Part shown: one piece after another, positions 54,267-63,222 of the stretch
How the letters are laid out: every line of letters begins with the position of its first letter
Position numbering within the stretch: position 1 is the first letter of the stretch
Assembly (NCBI GenBank): GCA_017410605.1
Contig: JAFQQN010000002.1
Location: 1 to 64,000, forward strand
Direction: 5' to 3'
Source: Clostridia bacterium
Lineage (GTDB): Bacteria > Bacillota > Clostridia > Oscillospirales > Acutalibacteraceae
DNA length: 64,000 nt
Translations under genes and position numbers: made by a program
Notes under the pieces: generated by a model
Seen by the model: only the letters and a program-made list of their open reading frames with translations
The model's database searches: none
What the model was told of the DNA's origin: nothing

Positions 54267-56297
54267 ATGAGCTTTAAAAGATGGGTTATTGAAGAATTTG
54301 ACAGAGGGTTTATAAACAGTCTTGCCGATGAAAGCGGTATAGACCCTTTTGTTGCGCTTCTTTCCTTTAGCCGTGGGTATACCGACCCATTTTCTATTGA
54401 TATGTTTCTTTCTAAAGAGGTTCCTGATATTGACCCATTTGTATTTCCCGATATGGAAAAGGCTGTTGAGCGTATAAACTTCGCTTTGAATAATAATCAG
54501 CCTATTACTGTTTTTGGCGACTATGATTGTGATGGTATTACTTCTACAGCTTTAATGTTTCGTTTTTTAAGTTCATTAGGCGCAAAAGTTGACTATTATA
54601 TTCCAAACCGAAATGATGGTTATGGTATGAATATTGGGGCAGTTGAAAAAGCTGAAAAAAATGGTACAAAACTTATTATTACGGTTGATAATGGTATTAC
54701 TTGTTTTGATGAGATAAAAAAAGCCACTGAGTTTGGAATAGATACAATTGTAACTGACCACCATTTGCCGCAAGACACCATACCGGAAGCTTTGGCTGTT
54801 ATTAACCCGCACTGCGATGACTGTCCGTTAGATTTTAAAGATTTTTCAGGTGTTGGGGTTGCCTTTATGTTGGCGTTAGCTGTTTCAGGTCTTTCTCCCG
54901 AAATAATGCTTGAAAGATATGGTGATTTAGTAGCACTCGGTACTATAGCAGATGTAATGCCTCTTAAATTTGAAAATAGGGGAATAATTTTAGCAGGTAT
55001 AAGAAAATTGCTTTCTTCACCAAATTTGGGGATAAAAGAGCTTCTTATTTCGGCCGGCGTAGATATTAAAAACATTAATTCCAGCAGCCTTGCCTTTTCG
55101 GCCGCTCCCAGAATAAATGCCGCCGGACGAATGGGTGATGCCTCCCGTGCTGTGGAGCTTTTAATAACCGACGATATTTTGAAGGCTCAGCGCCTTGCAG
55201 ATGAGCTTAATGCCGAAAACCAAGCCCGTCAGACAGTAGAGAAAATAATAGCAGCAAGGGCTGTTGAAACGGTTTTTACCCAAGGATTGGAAAACGACAG
55301 GGTAATTGTTGTAATGGGCGAAGAGTGGAAAGATGGGGTACTGGGTATTGCCGCAGGAAGACTGGCTGAATTTTTTGGCAAACCGGTAATACTTTTAAGC
55401 AAGGAAAAAGGCGGCAATACTGCTAAGGGCTCTGCTCGTTCGGTAGGGAACTTTCCTTTATTTGAGGCTATTTCTGCTTGTGGGGATTTGTTGGTTAAAT
55501 TCGGTGGTCATAATATGGCAGCCGGGCTTACTATTGAAGAAGATAATCTTGCAAAATTCAGAGGGGCTATTAATAAGTTTGCTTTTACAGTAAATTACCC
55601 AATGGCTGAGCTTAAAATTGACTGTAAACTTAACCCCGCGGCTGTTACACCCGACCTGGTTTGGGCTACCGAACCCTTAGAGCCTTATGGCGCCGGTAAT
55701 CCTACTCCATTGTTTGGACTATTTGGTATGAAGCTTATAAAGATTTTTTCTATGGGCAACGGCAAACATTTAAGGCTTATTCTTTCTAAAAACAATACTA
55801 CTGTTGCGGCGGTGGCCTTTAATAAATCGGCAGAAGATTTTCCATATAAGGTTGGCGCAACTATAGATTTAGCCGTTAATTTGCAAATGGGTGAATATCA
55901 GGGTGAGCCACAGCTTAATATTATAATTAAAGATATAAGAATTTCGGGCAGAGAAGATGCTAAAATACTTCAAGGCTTATTAGAGTATGAAGAATTTATT
56001 TCCGGTAAAATGAGGGTTGAAACTGCCAGGTCGCTTGCTTTTGAACGTCCCCAAATGGCAGATATTTACAAGGCTATAAAAAGCGGAGATAATACCCTGT
56101 TAAAGCTAATAGAAAATCATTTAAACTATTCTTTTTCTCAAATATGTGTTATTATTGACGCAATGGAGGAATTAGGGCTTCTAACAACAGAAGGGTATAT
56201 GGATAGTAAAAAAATTTGTATTTGTCCTACAGATAAGGTTAATATAGAAAATTCTAAAATTTATAATTCACTCAAATGTTTGTCGATCGAGGGATAG
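54267..56297 (+). CDS. recJ: Single-stranded-DNA exonuclease RecJ
   Basis: A 676-residue 5'-3' exonuclease for mismatch repair and recombination. DHH-family motifs: FGDYDCDGITSTA, TVDNGITC, TDHHLPQD and late GGHNMAAGL; the OB-fold region follows. The C-terminal 100 residues extend past the usual bacterial core. It has the ribosome site agaggg. Starts the recJ-relA-dtd cluster; its last 22 bases are before the relA ATG with no overlap. Confidence 0.95.
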   Translation: MSFKRWVIEEFDRGFINSLADESGIDPFVALLSFSRGYTDPFSIDMFLSKEVPDIDPFVFPDMEKAVERINFALNNNQPITVFGDYDCDGITSTALMFRFLSSLGAKVDYYIPNRNDGYGMNIGAVEKAEKNGTKLIITVDNGITCFDEIKKATEFGIDTIVTDHHLPQDTIPEALAVINPHCDDCPLDFKDFSGVGVAFMLALAVSGLSPEIMLERYGDLVALGTIADVMPLKFENRGIILAGIRKLLSSPNLGIKELLISAGVDIKNINSSSLAFSAAPRINAAGRMGDASRAVELLITDDILKAQRLADELNAENQARQTVEKIIAARAVETVFTQGLENDRVIVVMGEEWKDGVLGIAAGRLAEFFGKPVILLSKEKGGNTAKGSARSVGNFPLFEAISACGDLLVKFGGHNMAAGLTIEEDNLAKFRGAINKFAFTVNYPMAELKIDCKLNPAAVTPDLVWATEPLEPYGAGNPTPLFGLFGMKLIKIFSMGNGKHLRLILSKNNTTVAAVAFNKSAEDFPYKVGATIDLAVNLQMGEYQGEPQLNIIIKDIRISGREDAKILQGLLEYEEFISGKMRVETARSLAFERPQMADIYKAIKSGDNTLLKLIENHLNYSFSQICVIIDAMEELGLLTTEGYMDSKKICICPTDKVNIENSKIYNSLKCLSIEG

Positions 56298-56299
56298 TT

Positions 56300-58483
56300 A
56301 TGACTGAATACGATAAAAATTTAAATTTACTGATAGACCAAATTGAAAAACAGGGTGATGGCTATGATATAGAGCTGATAAAAAAAGCCTATTGGTGTTG
56401 TGTAGACGCCCATAAGGGACAGCGTAGGCTCTCGGGTGAGGAATATTATATGCACCCTTTTTCGGTAGCAATGATACTTGTTTCCTTAGGAATGGATAGC
56501 GAGGCCATTTCTGCCGGTCTTTTGCATGATGTTATAGAGGATACTGAAATTTCAGCCGAAGGTATAGAAAAAGAATTTGGGCATACGGTGCTTAACCTGG
56601 TTGAGGGAGTAACCAAACTGGGTAAGCTTCCAATTTCTGCTAAGGAGCAACAATCTGAAAATATAAGAAAAATGCTCATAGCAATGGCTGAGGATATTCG
56701 CGTAATTATTATAAAACTTGCTGACCGTTTGCACAATATGCGCACTATTGATGCCAAGCCTGAACAAAAACAACGTGATATTTCTTTGGAAACTATTGAA
56801 GTTTTTGCGCCTATTGCCCACCGACTTGGTATCAGAGGTGTTAAAGAAGAGCTTGAAGATTTAGCAATTGCTCACCTGGACCCTGTGGGATATAAAGAAA
56901 TTGAGTCGCAACTGGCTGTAGAAAAAGAAAACCGAGAGAAGCTTCTGAGTGATATTAAAGACAGAATTTCATCAAGGCTTAAAGAACATATGCCTAATGT
57001 TCACATTCAGATAGAGGGCAGGGTTAAATCTATTCACGGCATATACAGAAAAATGTTTGTTCAGGGCAAACAGTTTGAAGAAATTTATGATGTTTATGCT
57101 GTTAGAATTATAACCGATACCTTGGCAGACTGCTATAATATTTTGGGACTTATGCACGATATGTTCCGTCCTATTCCCGGCAGGTTTAAGGATTATATTT
57201 CAACCCCTAAACCTAACCTTTATCAATCTCTTCATACAACGGTTTTAGGCCGTGAAGGCATACCTTTCGAAATTCAAATAAGAACCTTTGAAATGCACCA
57301 TACCGCAGAGTATGGTATTGCCGCTCATTGGAAATACAAAGAGGGCGTTCAAAAGGTTGATGCTAAAATTGAAGACCGACTGCTTTGGATTAGGCAGATT
57401 TTGGATACACAAAAGGACAGCGATAATCCCGACGATATTGTTCAAACAATTAAAACCGACCTTCCAATAGAAGATGTGTTTGCCGTTACCCCTAAGGGTG
57501 ATGTTATTAATCTTCCCGCAGGGGGTACTGTTATTGACTTCGCGTTTGCTATACATTCTGCCGTTGGTACCAGAATGGTAGGGGCAAAGGTTAACGGAAG
57601 AATTGTTCCTATAAACCATCAAATTAAAACCGGTGAAATTGTTGAAATTTTAACCACTAATCAGCCCGGTCACGGTCCTAGCCGAGATTGGCTAAATATT
57701 GCTGTTACTGCACAGGCAAAAACAAAAATAAGAGGCTGGTTTAAAAAGGAAAAACGAGCAGAAAATATTGTTAACGGAAAGGCTCAGATTGTAAGAGATT
57801 TTGCAAGAAACGGAATTCGCCTTAGCGAAGAAGAACTAGAAGATTTTCTTAGCAATATTGCAAGAAGGCAAAAGTGCGCCTCTGTTGAAGAGTTTTATGC
57901 GGCGTTGGGGTATGGCGGAATTCTACTTTCCCGAATTATGCCTAGAATTAAAGACGATTACGCTAAAATGATGGAAGAAAAAAGGCCTGTTTCGGTTGAA
58001 AAGGTTGTTCAAAAGAATACCACCTCCCATGACGGAGTTGTTATTGAGGGCATTGACAACTGCCTTATTAAGCTTTCTAAATGTTGCACTCCTATTCCCG
58101 GTGATGATATTATTGGTTTTATAACAAGAGGGCATGGTGTTTCGGTACACAAAAGAGATTGTGTTAATGTTCCTAAGGATATTTCTTCCGCTTCAGAGCC
58201 TGAACGTTGGATAAGTGCCTACTGGGAGAGTGAGGTTCACGAAGCCTTTAAGGTATCGCTGCAAATTACAGGTGATTTACGCACCGGGCTTTTGGCTGAT
58301 GTTACGGTTTCTCTTGCAAATGCCGGGGTTCCCATTCACAGCCTTAACGGCCGTGAGGTTAAGGATAGCTATAGTATAATTAATGTTACCCTAAGTGTTC
58401 AAAGTGCTGAACACCTCAAGGCTGTTTGTCAGCGACTTATGAAAATTAACGGTGTATTCAATATTGACAGAACGGGTATGTAA
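56300..58483 (+). CDS. relA: Bifunctional (p)ppGpp synthetase/hydrolase, Rel
   Basis: Stringent-response enzyme of 727 residues. The HD hydrolase site HDVIEDTEI is near residue 80, the synthetase segment DIYDVYAVRIIT and KDYISTPKPNLYQSLHT near 290, the TGS domain DVFAVTPKGDVINLP near 390 and C-terminal helical and ACT domains. Hydrolase motifs are intact, so both directions are expected. Start ATG at 56300 follows gagggatag; upstream reading is inside recJ. Confidence 0.95.
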   Translation: MTEYDKNLNLLIDQIEKQGDGYDIELIKKAYWCCVDAHKGQRRLSGEEYYMHPFSVAMILVSLGMDSEAISAGLLHDVIEDTEISAEGIEKEFGHTVLNLVEGVTKLGKLPISAKEQQSENIRKMLIAMAEDIRVIIIKLADRLHNMRTIDAKPEQKQRDISLETIEVFAPIAHRLGIRGVKEELEDLAIAHLDPVGYKEIESQLAVEKENREKLLSDIKDRISSRLKEHMPNVHIQIEGRVKSIHGIYRKMFVQGKQFEEIYDVYAVRIITDTLADCYNILGLMHDMFRPIPGRFKDYISTPKPNLYQSLHTTVLGREGIPFEIQIRTFEMHHTAEYGIAAHWKYKEGVQKVDAKIEDRLLWIRQILDTQKDSDNPDDIVQTIKTDLPIEDVFAVTPKGDVINLPAGGTVIDFAFAIHSAVGTRMVGAKVNGRIVPINHQIKTGEIVEILTTNQPGHGPSRDWLNIAVTAQAKTKIRGWFKKEKRAENIVNGKAQIVRDFARNGIRLSEEELEDFLSNIARRQKCASVEEFYAALGYGGILLSRIMPRIKDDYAKMMEEKRPVSVEKVVQKNTTSHDGVVIEGIDNCLIKLSKCCTPIPGDDIIGFITRGHGVSVHKRDCVNVPKDISSASEPERWISAYWESEVHEAFKVSLQITGDLRTGLLADVTVSLANAGVPIHSLNGREVKDSYSIINVTLSVQSAEHLKAVCQRLMKINGVFNIDRTGM

Positions 58484-58485
58484 TT

Positions 58486-58941
58486 ATGAAAGCTGTAATT
58501 CAAAGATGTAAAAACGCTTCGGTTATTGTTTCCGGTAAAACTGTGGGTGAGATAGAACAGGGTATTGTTGTTTTGCTTGGCGTTTTCAATTATGATAGTA
58601 ATGAAGATGTTGAAATTCTCTCAAAGAAAACAGCCACTCTTAGAATTTTCTCTGATGCACAGGATAAAATGAATTTGTCTGTTAAAGACATAGGCGGAAG
58701 TGTTTTGGTAGTTTCTAATTTTACTCTTTGCGCCGATACTAAAAAGGGCACACGCCCCTCTTATTCAGGCGCCAAGGCACCAGGTGAAGCTGAGAAAATG
58801 TATGAATATTATTGCGAACTTTTAAGGGCAGAGGGTCTTAAGGTGGAGCAAGGGGTGTTTGGAGCAGATATGCAGGTTAATATTTGTGGTGACGGCCCTG
58901 TTACAATAACACTTGATACTAATATTTGGGTTAAAAGGTGA
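58486..58941 (+). CDS. dtd: D-aminoacyl-tRNA deacylase Dtd
   Basis: Cleaves D-amino acids from mischarged tRNA. 151 residues with the catalytic SNFTLCADTKKGTRPS near 80-95 and the Gly-cisPro GDGPVTITLD near residue 135. Two bases from relA, typical clustering for this phylum. Confidence 0.96.
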   Translation: MKAVIQRCKNASVIVSGKTVGEIEQGIVVLLGVFNYDSNEDVEILSKKTATLRIFSDAQDKMNLSVKDIGGSVLVVSNFTLCADTKKGTRPSYSGAKAPGEAEKMYEYYCELLRAEGLKVEQGVFGADMQVNICGDGPVTITLDTNIWVKR

Positions 58942-58944
58942 ACT

Positions 58945-59571
58945 ATGAAAATTAATGTGTTTGTTTCACGCTCTATGGGCGAAAATTGTTATGCTGTAAG
59001 TTTAAATGACAGTGTTTTTTTGGTTGACCCGGGTGAGTTTGCCCCTGAACTAGAGCATTTTTTAACAGAAAACGGTCAAAAGGTAAAATACATTCTATTA
59101 ACACATTGCCACTTTGACCATATTGGTTATTTAGACCGGGCGGCAAAATTATGTCCTGACGCTAAAATTGTTATATCAAAAGAGGAAGAAGCCGCCCTTA
59201 ATAATCCACAGATTAATCTTTGCAATCTGTTTGCTGGTGAGAATGTTATAAAAAAATCCGACGTGACGGTAAAAGATGGAGATATATTACCCTTTGGCGA
59301 AAAAGATATAAAGGTTATAGCCACCCCTGGTCATACCGAGGGTTCGGTTTGTTATCTTTTAGATGATAATCTGTTTTGCGGAGATACCCTGTTTAAAGAA
59401 AGCTATGGCAGGACAGATTTGCCTACAGGCGATGTTTATAAGCTAATTTCTTCACTAAAAAAACTTTCACATTTAGACGAAAAAATTGCAATTTATCCCG
59501 GTCACGGTGAGTCCTCTACAATTAGAAGAGAAAAGCTTTATAACCCCGGAATGATGGAGTTTAATATTTAG
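58945..59571 (+). CDS. MBL fold hydrolase, YqgX/glyoxalase II-like
   Basis: A 208-residue metallo-hydrolase with THCHFDHIG near residue 52, ATPGHTEGSVCYLL, CGDTLFKESYGRTDLP and a final YPGHGESSTI. It resembles hydroxyacylglutathione-hydrolase-like proteins adjacent to dtd in other Firmicutes. True thioester substrate is unknown. Confidence 0.88.
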   Translation: MKINVFVSRSMGENCYAVSLNDSVFLVDPGEFAPELEHFLTENGQKVKYILLTHCHFDHIGYLDRAAKLCPDAKIVISKEEEAALNNPQINLCNLFAGENVIKKSDVTVKDGDILPFGEKDIKVIATPGHTEGSVCYLLDDNLFCGDTLFKESYGRTDLPTGDVYKLISSLKKLSHLDEKIAIYPGHGESSTIRREKLYNPGMMEFNI

Positions 59572-59572
59572 T

Positions 59573-61066
59573 ATGATTATTTATATTTACGGTCACCGGT
59601 TTAATTATGAGCTTGAAAAGCTAACAAGGCTGTTTTTCCCTTTTGAGAGGGTTGATTTTGCCCAAAAAGGTGAGGGGATACCCATAAACGACTTGTTTGC
59701 CACCGCCTTCGTTGAAGAGAAATCAAATAATTTTTATCTTAGCGCATCTGCGGGTATAGGTGGAAAAACCGTTGAAAAAAAGGTGAAATTCAGCCTTTGT
59801 GATATAACGGCCAACTTACCTGAAAAAGAATTAGAGCATAGACTTGCCGCCTTGCTTTTTGAATGTTATGTAGGTCTTACAGGATACCGTCCTGATTGGG
59901 GAATTTTAACCGGAATAAGACCTGCAAAGCTTTACAGACGATTTGAACAAGCCCTTGATACTGCGGGTGCCGACCAATATTTTAAAGACAGATTTTTAAT
60001 TAGCAATAAAAAGCTTAAGCTTTTAAAGGCCACTGCTAAAAGCGAAGATGAAATAATTCTCAAATCTAGGCCGGGGTGTATAAGTGTTTATGTTTCTATA
60101 CCCTTTTGCCCCTCAAGGTGTAGCTATTGCTCTTTTGTTTCCCATAGTATTGAAAACGCATCTCAGCTTATTCCACAGTATTTGAAGCTTCTTTGCAAAG
60201 AAATAGAATACACTGCCGAAATAATTAAGCGGCTTAATTTAAAGGTAATGACGGTTTATATTGGCGGAGGTACACCAACAACTCTCAGCGCCTCGCAACT
60301 AGAGGTTTTGCTTAAAAAAATACATAGCTGTTTTGGTGATAATTTTGAAGAACTAACCGTTGAGGCAGGTAGACCCGATACTATTACCAAAGAAAAGCTA
60401 GAGGTTATAAAAAATATGGGGGTTAGCCGAATAAGTATAAACCCCCAAACAATGAATGACGGTGTTTTAAAGGCAATCGGCAGAAGACATACGGCCGATG
60501 ATACAATTAAAGCTTTCTATCTTGCAAGAGAAATAGGGTTTAATAATATTAATATGGACCTTATTGCAGGTCTTCCTACCGATACATTAGACAGCTTTAA
60601 ACAAACGGTTAATAAAATTATAGACTTAAGCCCCGAAAATGTAACGGTTCATTCACTTTCGCTTAAACGCTCGGCTGCTATGGTTAACCAAGAGGGTCCT
60701 TTGTGCTTTGAGGAGGGCATTTCTGCAGGTAAAATGGTAGACTTTGCACTTGAAAGGTTAACTGAAAACAATATTTTGCCATATTATATGTATAGGCAGA
60801 GTAAAACTGTTGGTAATCTTGAAAATGTTGGCTATTCAAAACCGGGCTATGAGGGAATTTATAATGTTTATATTATGGATGAAACACATTCAATTTTGGC
60901 CTGTGGTGCCTCGGCTGTTACCAAGCTTAGGGCAGAAGACGACAATAAGATTGAACGAATTTTTAATTATAAATATCCTTATGAATATATAAATAAATTT
61001 GATGAAATTATAAAAAGAAAGGAGAAAATTGAAGAGTTTTATAATGAACACCCTATCAAGTATTAA
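59573..61066 (+). CDS. hemZ: Oxygen-independent coproporphyrinogen dehydrogenase HemZ
   Basis: Radical-SAM protein of 497 residues. The cluster motif CPSRCSYCSF is near residue 178, preceded by the HemZ-specific N-terminal domain and LTGIRPAKLYRR. It is HemZ type rather than HemN. Heme-biosynthetic context is absent in the window, so a real role in heme synthesis is unproved. One base separates it from the MBL gene; the kinase start overlaps its end. Confidence 0.9.
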   Translation: MIIYIYGHRFNYELEKLTRLFFPFERVDFAQKGEGIPINDLFATAFVEEKSNNFYLSASAGIGGKTVEKKVKFSLCDITANLPEKELEHRLAALLFECYVGLTGYRPDWGILTGIRPAKLYRRFEQALDTAGADQYFKDRFLISNKKLKLLKATAKSEDEIILKSRPGCISVYVSIPFCPSRCSYCSFVSHSIENASQLIPQYLKLLCKEIEYTAEIIKRLNLKVMTVYIGGGTPTTLSASQLEVLLKKIHSCFGDNFEELTVEAGRPDTITKEKLEVIKNMGVSRISINPQTMNDGVLKAIGRRHTADDTIKAFYLAREIGFNNINMDLIAGLPTDTLDSFKQTVNKIIDLSPENVTVHSLSLKRSAAMVNQEGPLCFEEGISAGKMVDFALERLTENNILPYYMYRQSKTVGNLENVGYSKPGYEGIYNVYIMDETHSILACGASAVTKLRAEDDNKIERIFNYKYPYEYINKFDEIIKRKEKIEEFYNEHPIKY

Positions 61067-61976
61067 TTTTTCAGCCAAAAACGACCCTTTAGGTTTTATA
61101 ACCTGTTCTGAAGAGCGGTACCATAATGAAATTAAGTCTTTAGCAGAAAAAATATTAAATAATGAAAAATATAAAATTGTGCTTTTGGCCGGGCCTTCCG
61201 GTTCGGGAAAAACTACCACTGCCCATATTTTAAAGGAATATCTTTTTAATATAGGGCTGAGCGCTCAGGTTGTTTCCCTAGATAATTTTTATCTAACAAC
61301 CGATAAAATGCCACGCCTAAGTAACGGACAGCCCGATTTTGAAACAGTATATTCTTTAGATATTGCAGAAATTTATAGGTGCTTTTCTCAGATAATTAGT
61401 GTTGGTAAGACAGATATGCCAATATTCAATTTTTCTAAAAAAAGCCGAGAAGAAAAGCTTCATACAATTGATGTTTCTAAAGGCGGAATTATTATTGTAG
61501 AGGGGCTTCACGCTCTTAACCCTATTTTATATGAAAAGCTGCCGTCCGATAGCCTTTTAAAGGTATATATCAGCGTTAACGATTATGTTACCCATAACTC
61601 AATGAAACTTCTCAGCAGCCGAAAAATGCGTTTAGCAAGAAGACTCTCTCGTGATTATATTTACAGAAATACGACGCCAATGCAAACCCTAAAGCTGTGG
61701 ACTTCTGTTGTTGAGGGAGAGGAAAAATATTTATATTGCTTTAAAGACACAGCCGATTTAGTAATAAAAACTTTTCATATGTATGAACCTTGTGTTTTTA
61801 GAGATGTAGTTTACACATTGCTAAAGGATTTACCCGAGACGGCTGAAAATTATAATTATGCCATAGAGCTAAGAGAGGCTCTTTTAAGGTTTGAAGCAAT
61901 ATCTGTTCAGCTTGTTCCTGAAAATTCCCTTTTAAGGGAGTTTATTTCGGGGGGCAGGTTTGAAAACTCAAAATAA
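61044..61976 (+). CDS. Uridine kinase-like nucleoside kinase
   Basis: A 310-residue P-loop kinase (GPSGSGKTTTAH near residue 52) of the uridine kinase/phosphoribulokinase superfamily, with LDNFYLTTDKMPR and VEGLHALNP. This HemZ-adjacent group lacks known substrate. Two starts are possible: TTG at 61029 (four bases from aaggag) or ATG at 61044 (after gaagag); I used the ATG. Confidence 0.8.
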   Translation: MNTLSSINFSAKNDPLGFITCSEERYHNEIKSLAEKILNNEKYKIVLLAGPSGSGKTTTAHILKEYLFNIGLSAQVVSLDNFYLTTDKMPRLSNGQPDFETVYSLDIAEIYRCFSQIISVGKTDMPIFNFSKKSREEKLHTIDVSKGGIIIVEGLHALNPILYEKLPSDSLLKVYISVNDYVTHNSMKLLSSRKMRLARRLSRDYIYRNTTPMQTLKLWTSVVEGEEKYLYCFKDTADLVIKTFHMYEPCVFRDVVYTLLKDLPETAENYNYAIELREALLRFEAISVQLVPENSLLREFISGGRFENSK

Positions 61977-61989
61977 TAGTTGGCCCTTA

Positions 61990-62018
61990 TTGAAAAAATG
62001 ATAGTTATGTGATATAAT
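61990..62018 (+). promoter_or_regulatory. Promoter of the zinc-ribbon protein gene
   Basis: TTGAAA (61990-61995), 17-base spacer, TATAAT (62013-62018). Confidence 0.65.
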
Positions 62019-62051
62019 TATTAAAAATTAAGTTAATTTTAAGGTGATTTT

Positions 62052-62411
62052 ATGGATACTTTTGATGCAGCTTTGCAAAAAGCAAAAGGCCTTTTTGATT
62101 CTGCCTGTAAGAAAACCGATGAGGTTGTTAATGTTGGCAAACTCAAATTTGAACTTTCAAGCGCTGAAAGTAAGCTTGAAAAGGCTTTCTGCGCTTTGGG
62201 TAAGGCTCAGTATAATGTCTTGAAGGATAAAGAAGATTTAGAAATTGAGGCTAAAGCCTTAGTTTTAGATGTAAACGACAAGCTTAGTGATGTAGAAAAT
62301 TTAAGAAATGAAATTACAAAACTAACCGGTAAGGGTGTATGCGGCGAGTGTGGTGCTGCACTTACTAACGGTGCCGCTTTTTGTAGCTCTTGCGGTAAAA
62401 AAGTTAAATAA
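62052..62411 (+). CDS. Small coiled-coil protein with C-terminal zinc ribbon
   Basis: A 119-residue soluble protein. Residues about 25-90 form a charged helical, probably coiled-coil, segment (KLKFELSSAESKLEKAFCALG). The end is a four-cysteine zinc ribbon (CGECGAALTNGAAFCSSCGKK). Such proteins are common in Firmicutes but have no assigned role. It is monocistronic with its own promoter and terminator. Confidence 0.8.
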   Translation: MDTFDAALQKAKGLFDSACKKTDEVVNVGKLKFELSSAESKLEKAFCALGKAQYNVLKDKEDLEIEAKALVLDVNDKLSDVENLRNEITKLTGKGVCGECGAALTNGAAFCSSCGKKVK

Positions 62412-62425
62412 ATTAATATTAATTG

Positions 62426-62460
62426 GGTCGATTAAAGCTTATAATACAATCGGCCTTTTT
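62426..62460 (+). terminator. Terminator after the zinc-ribbon gene
   Basis: GGTCGATT (62426-62433) pairs with AATCGGCC (62448-62455, one wobble), followed by TTTTT. Confidence 0.8.
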
Positions 62461-62483
62461 AATTGTAAAACATAGGTGGTATA

Positions 62484-63203
62484 ATGACAAAGAAGCTTAA
62501 TGTTGGTTTAATTATTGCAGATGACAGCGAATATGCTGCCCTTTTAAATATTGAGGGTATTAATTTTAAAGAGCATAATTTTAATATACACCAGGGTCAT
62601 AAATTTAAGTTTTGCCTTGGCCAAAAAACCATTGATGTTTGGGCAGTTTGCTGTAAAACAGGTATGGTTAATGCGGCTATTACCGCTCAGCATGTTATTG
62701 ATATGGGTGCTCAGGTGTTAGTTAATTATGGACTTTCGGGTGGTCTACAAAATGTTGCCAGGGGCGAGGACGTTGTTGGCACCGCTTTTTTTGAACACGA
62801 TTTTGATTTAACAGGTCTGGGCTATGAGCCTTGTGAAAAACCGGGACAGGAGTATATTTATTATGCGCAGCCCTCTTTGGTGGAATTAGCCTTAAAGGCG
62901 GCCGCACCGGCAAAGGCAGGTACGCTGGCCAGTGGTGACTGTTTTGTTTCTGATACAAAGCTGAGAGACCTTTTAAAGGAAAAATTTGGCGCTATGTGCT
63001 GTGATATGGAAACAGCAGCTATTGCAAGTGCGGCATATTTCAGTAATGTTCCCTTTATATCGTTAAGAAGGGTTTCTGACAGCGCAGGTGATGAGGCGGC
63101 CGAAGATTACCGTCAAATGAACGATGCACCGCAAGAAGCAGTGGCGGAAAAAGCCGTTAACATAATTCGCGCCTTGTTTAACCAAGAAAGCCTTTGGCTG
63201 TAA
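62484..63203 (+). CDS. MTA/SAH nucleosidase family protein
   Basis: A 239-residue nucleoside-phosphorylase-fold protein. Motifs are CCKTGMVNAAITAQH, NYGLSGGLQ, ASGDCFVSD and CCDMETAAIASAA with the ribose-binding Glu, then LRRVSDSAGDEA, as in methylthioadenosine/S-adenosylhomocysteine nucleosidases. It likely recycles MTA or SAH by splitting off adenine; futalosine or related nucleosides are alternatives. Ribosome site aggtgg. Confidence 0.85.
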   Translation: MTKKLNVGLIIADDSEYAALLNIEGINFKEHNFNIHQGHKFKFCLGQKTIDVWAVCCKTGMVNAAITAQHVIDMGAQVLVNYGLSGGLQNVARGEDVVGTAFFEHDFDLTGLGYEPCEKPGQEYIYYAQPSLVELALKAAAPAKAGTLASGDCFVSDTKLRDLLKEKFGAMCCDMETAAIASAAYFSNVPFISLRRVSDSAGDEAAEDYRQMNDAPQEAVAEKAVNIIRALFNQESLWL

Positions 63204-63222
63204 TCTTTTTTGGAGAAAATCT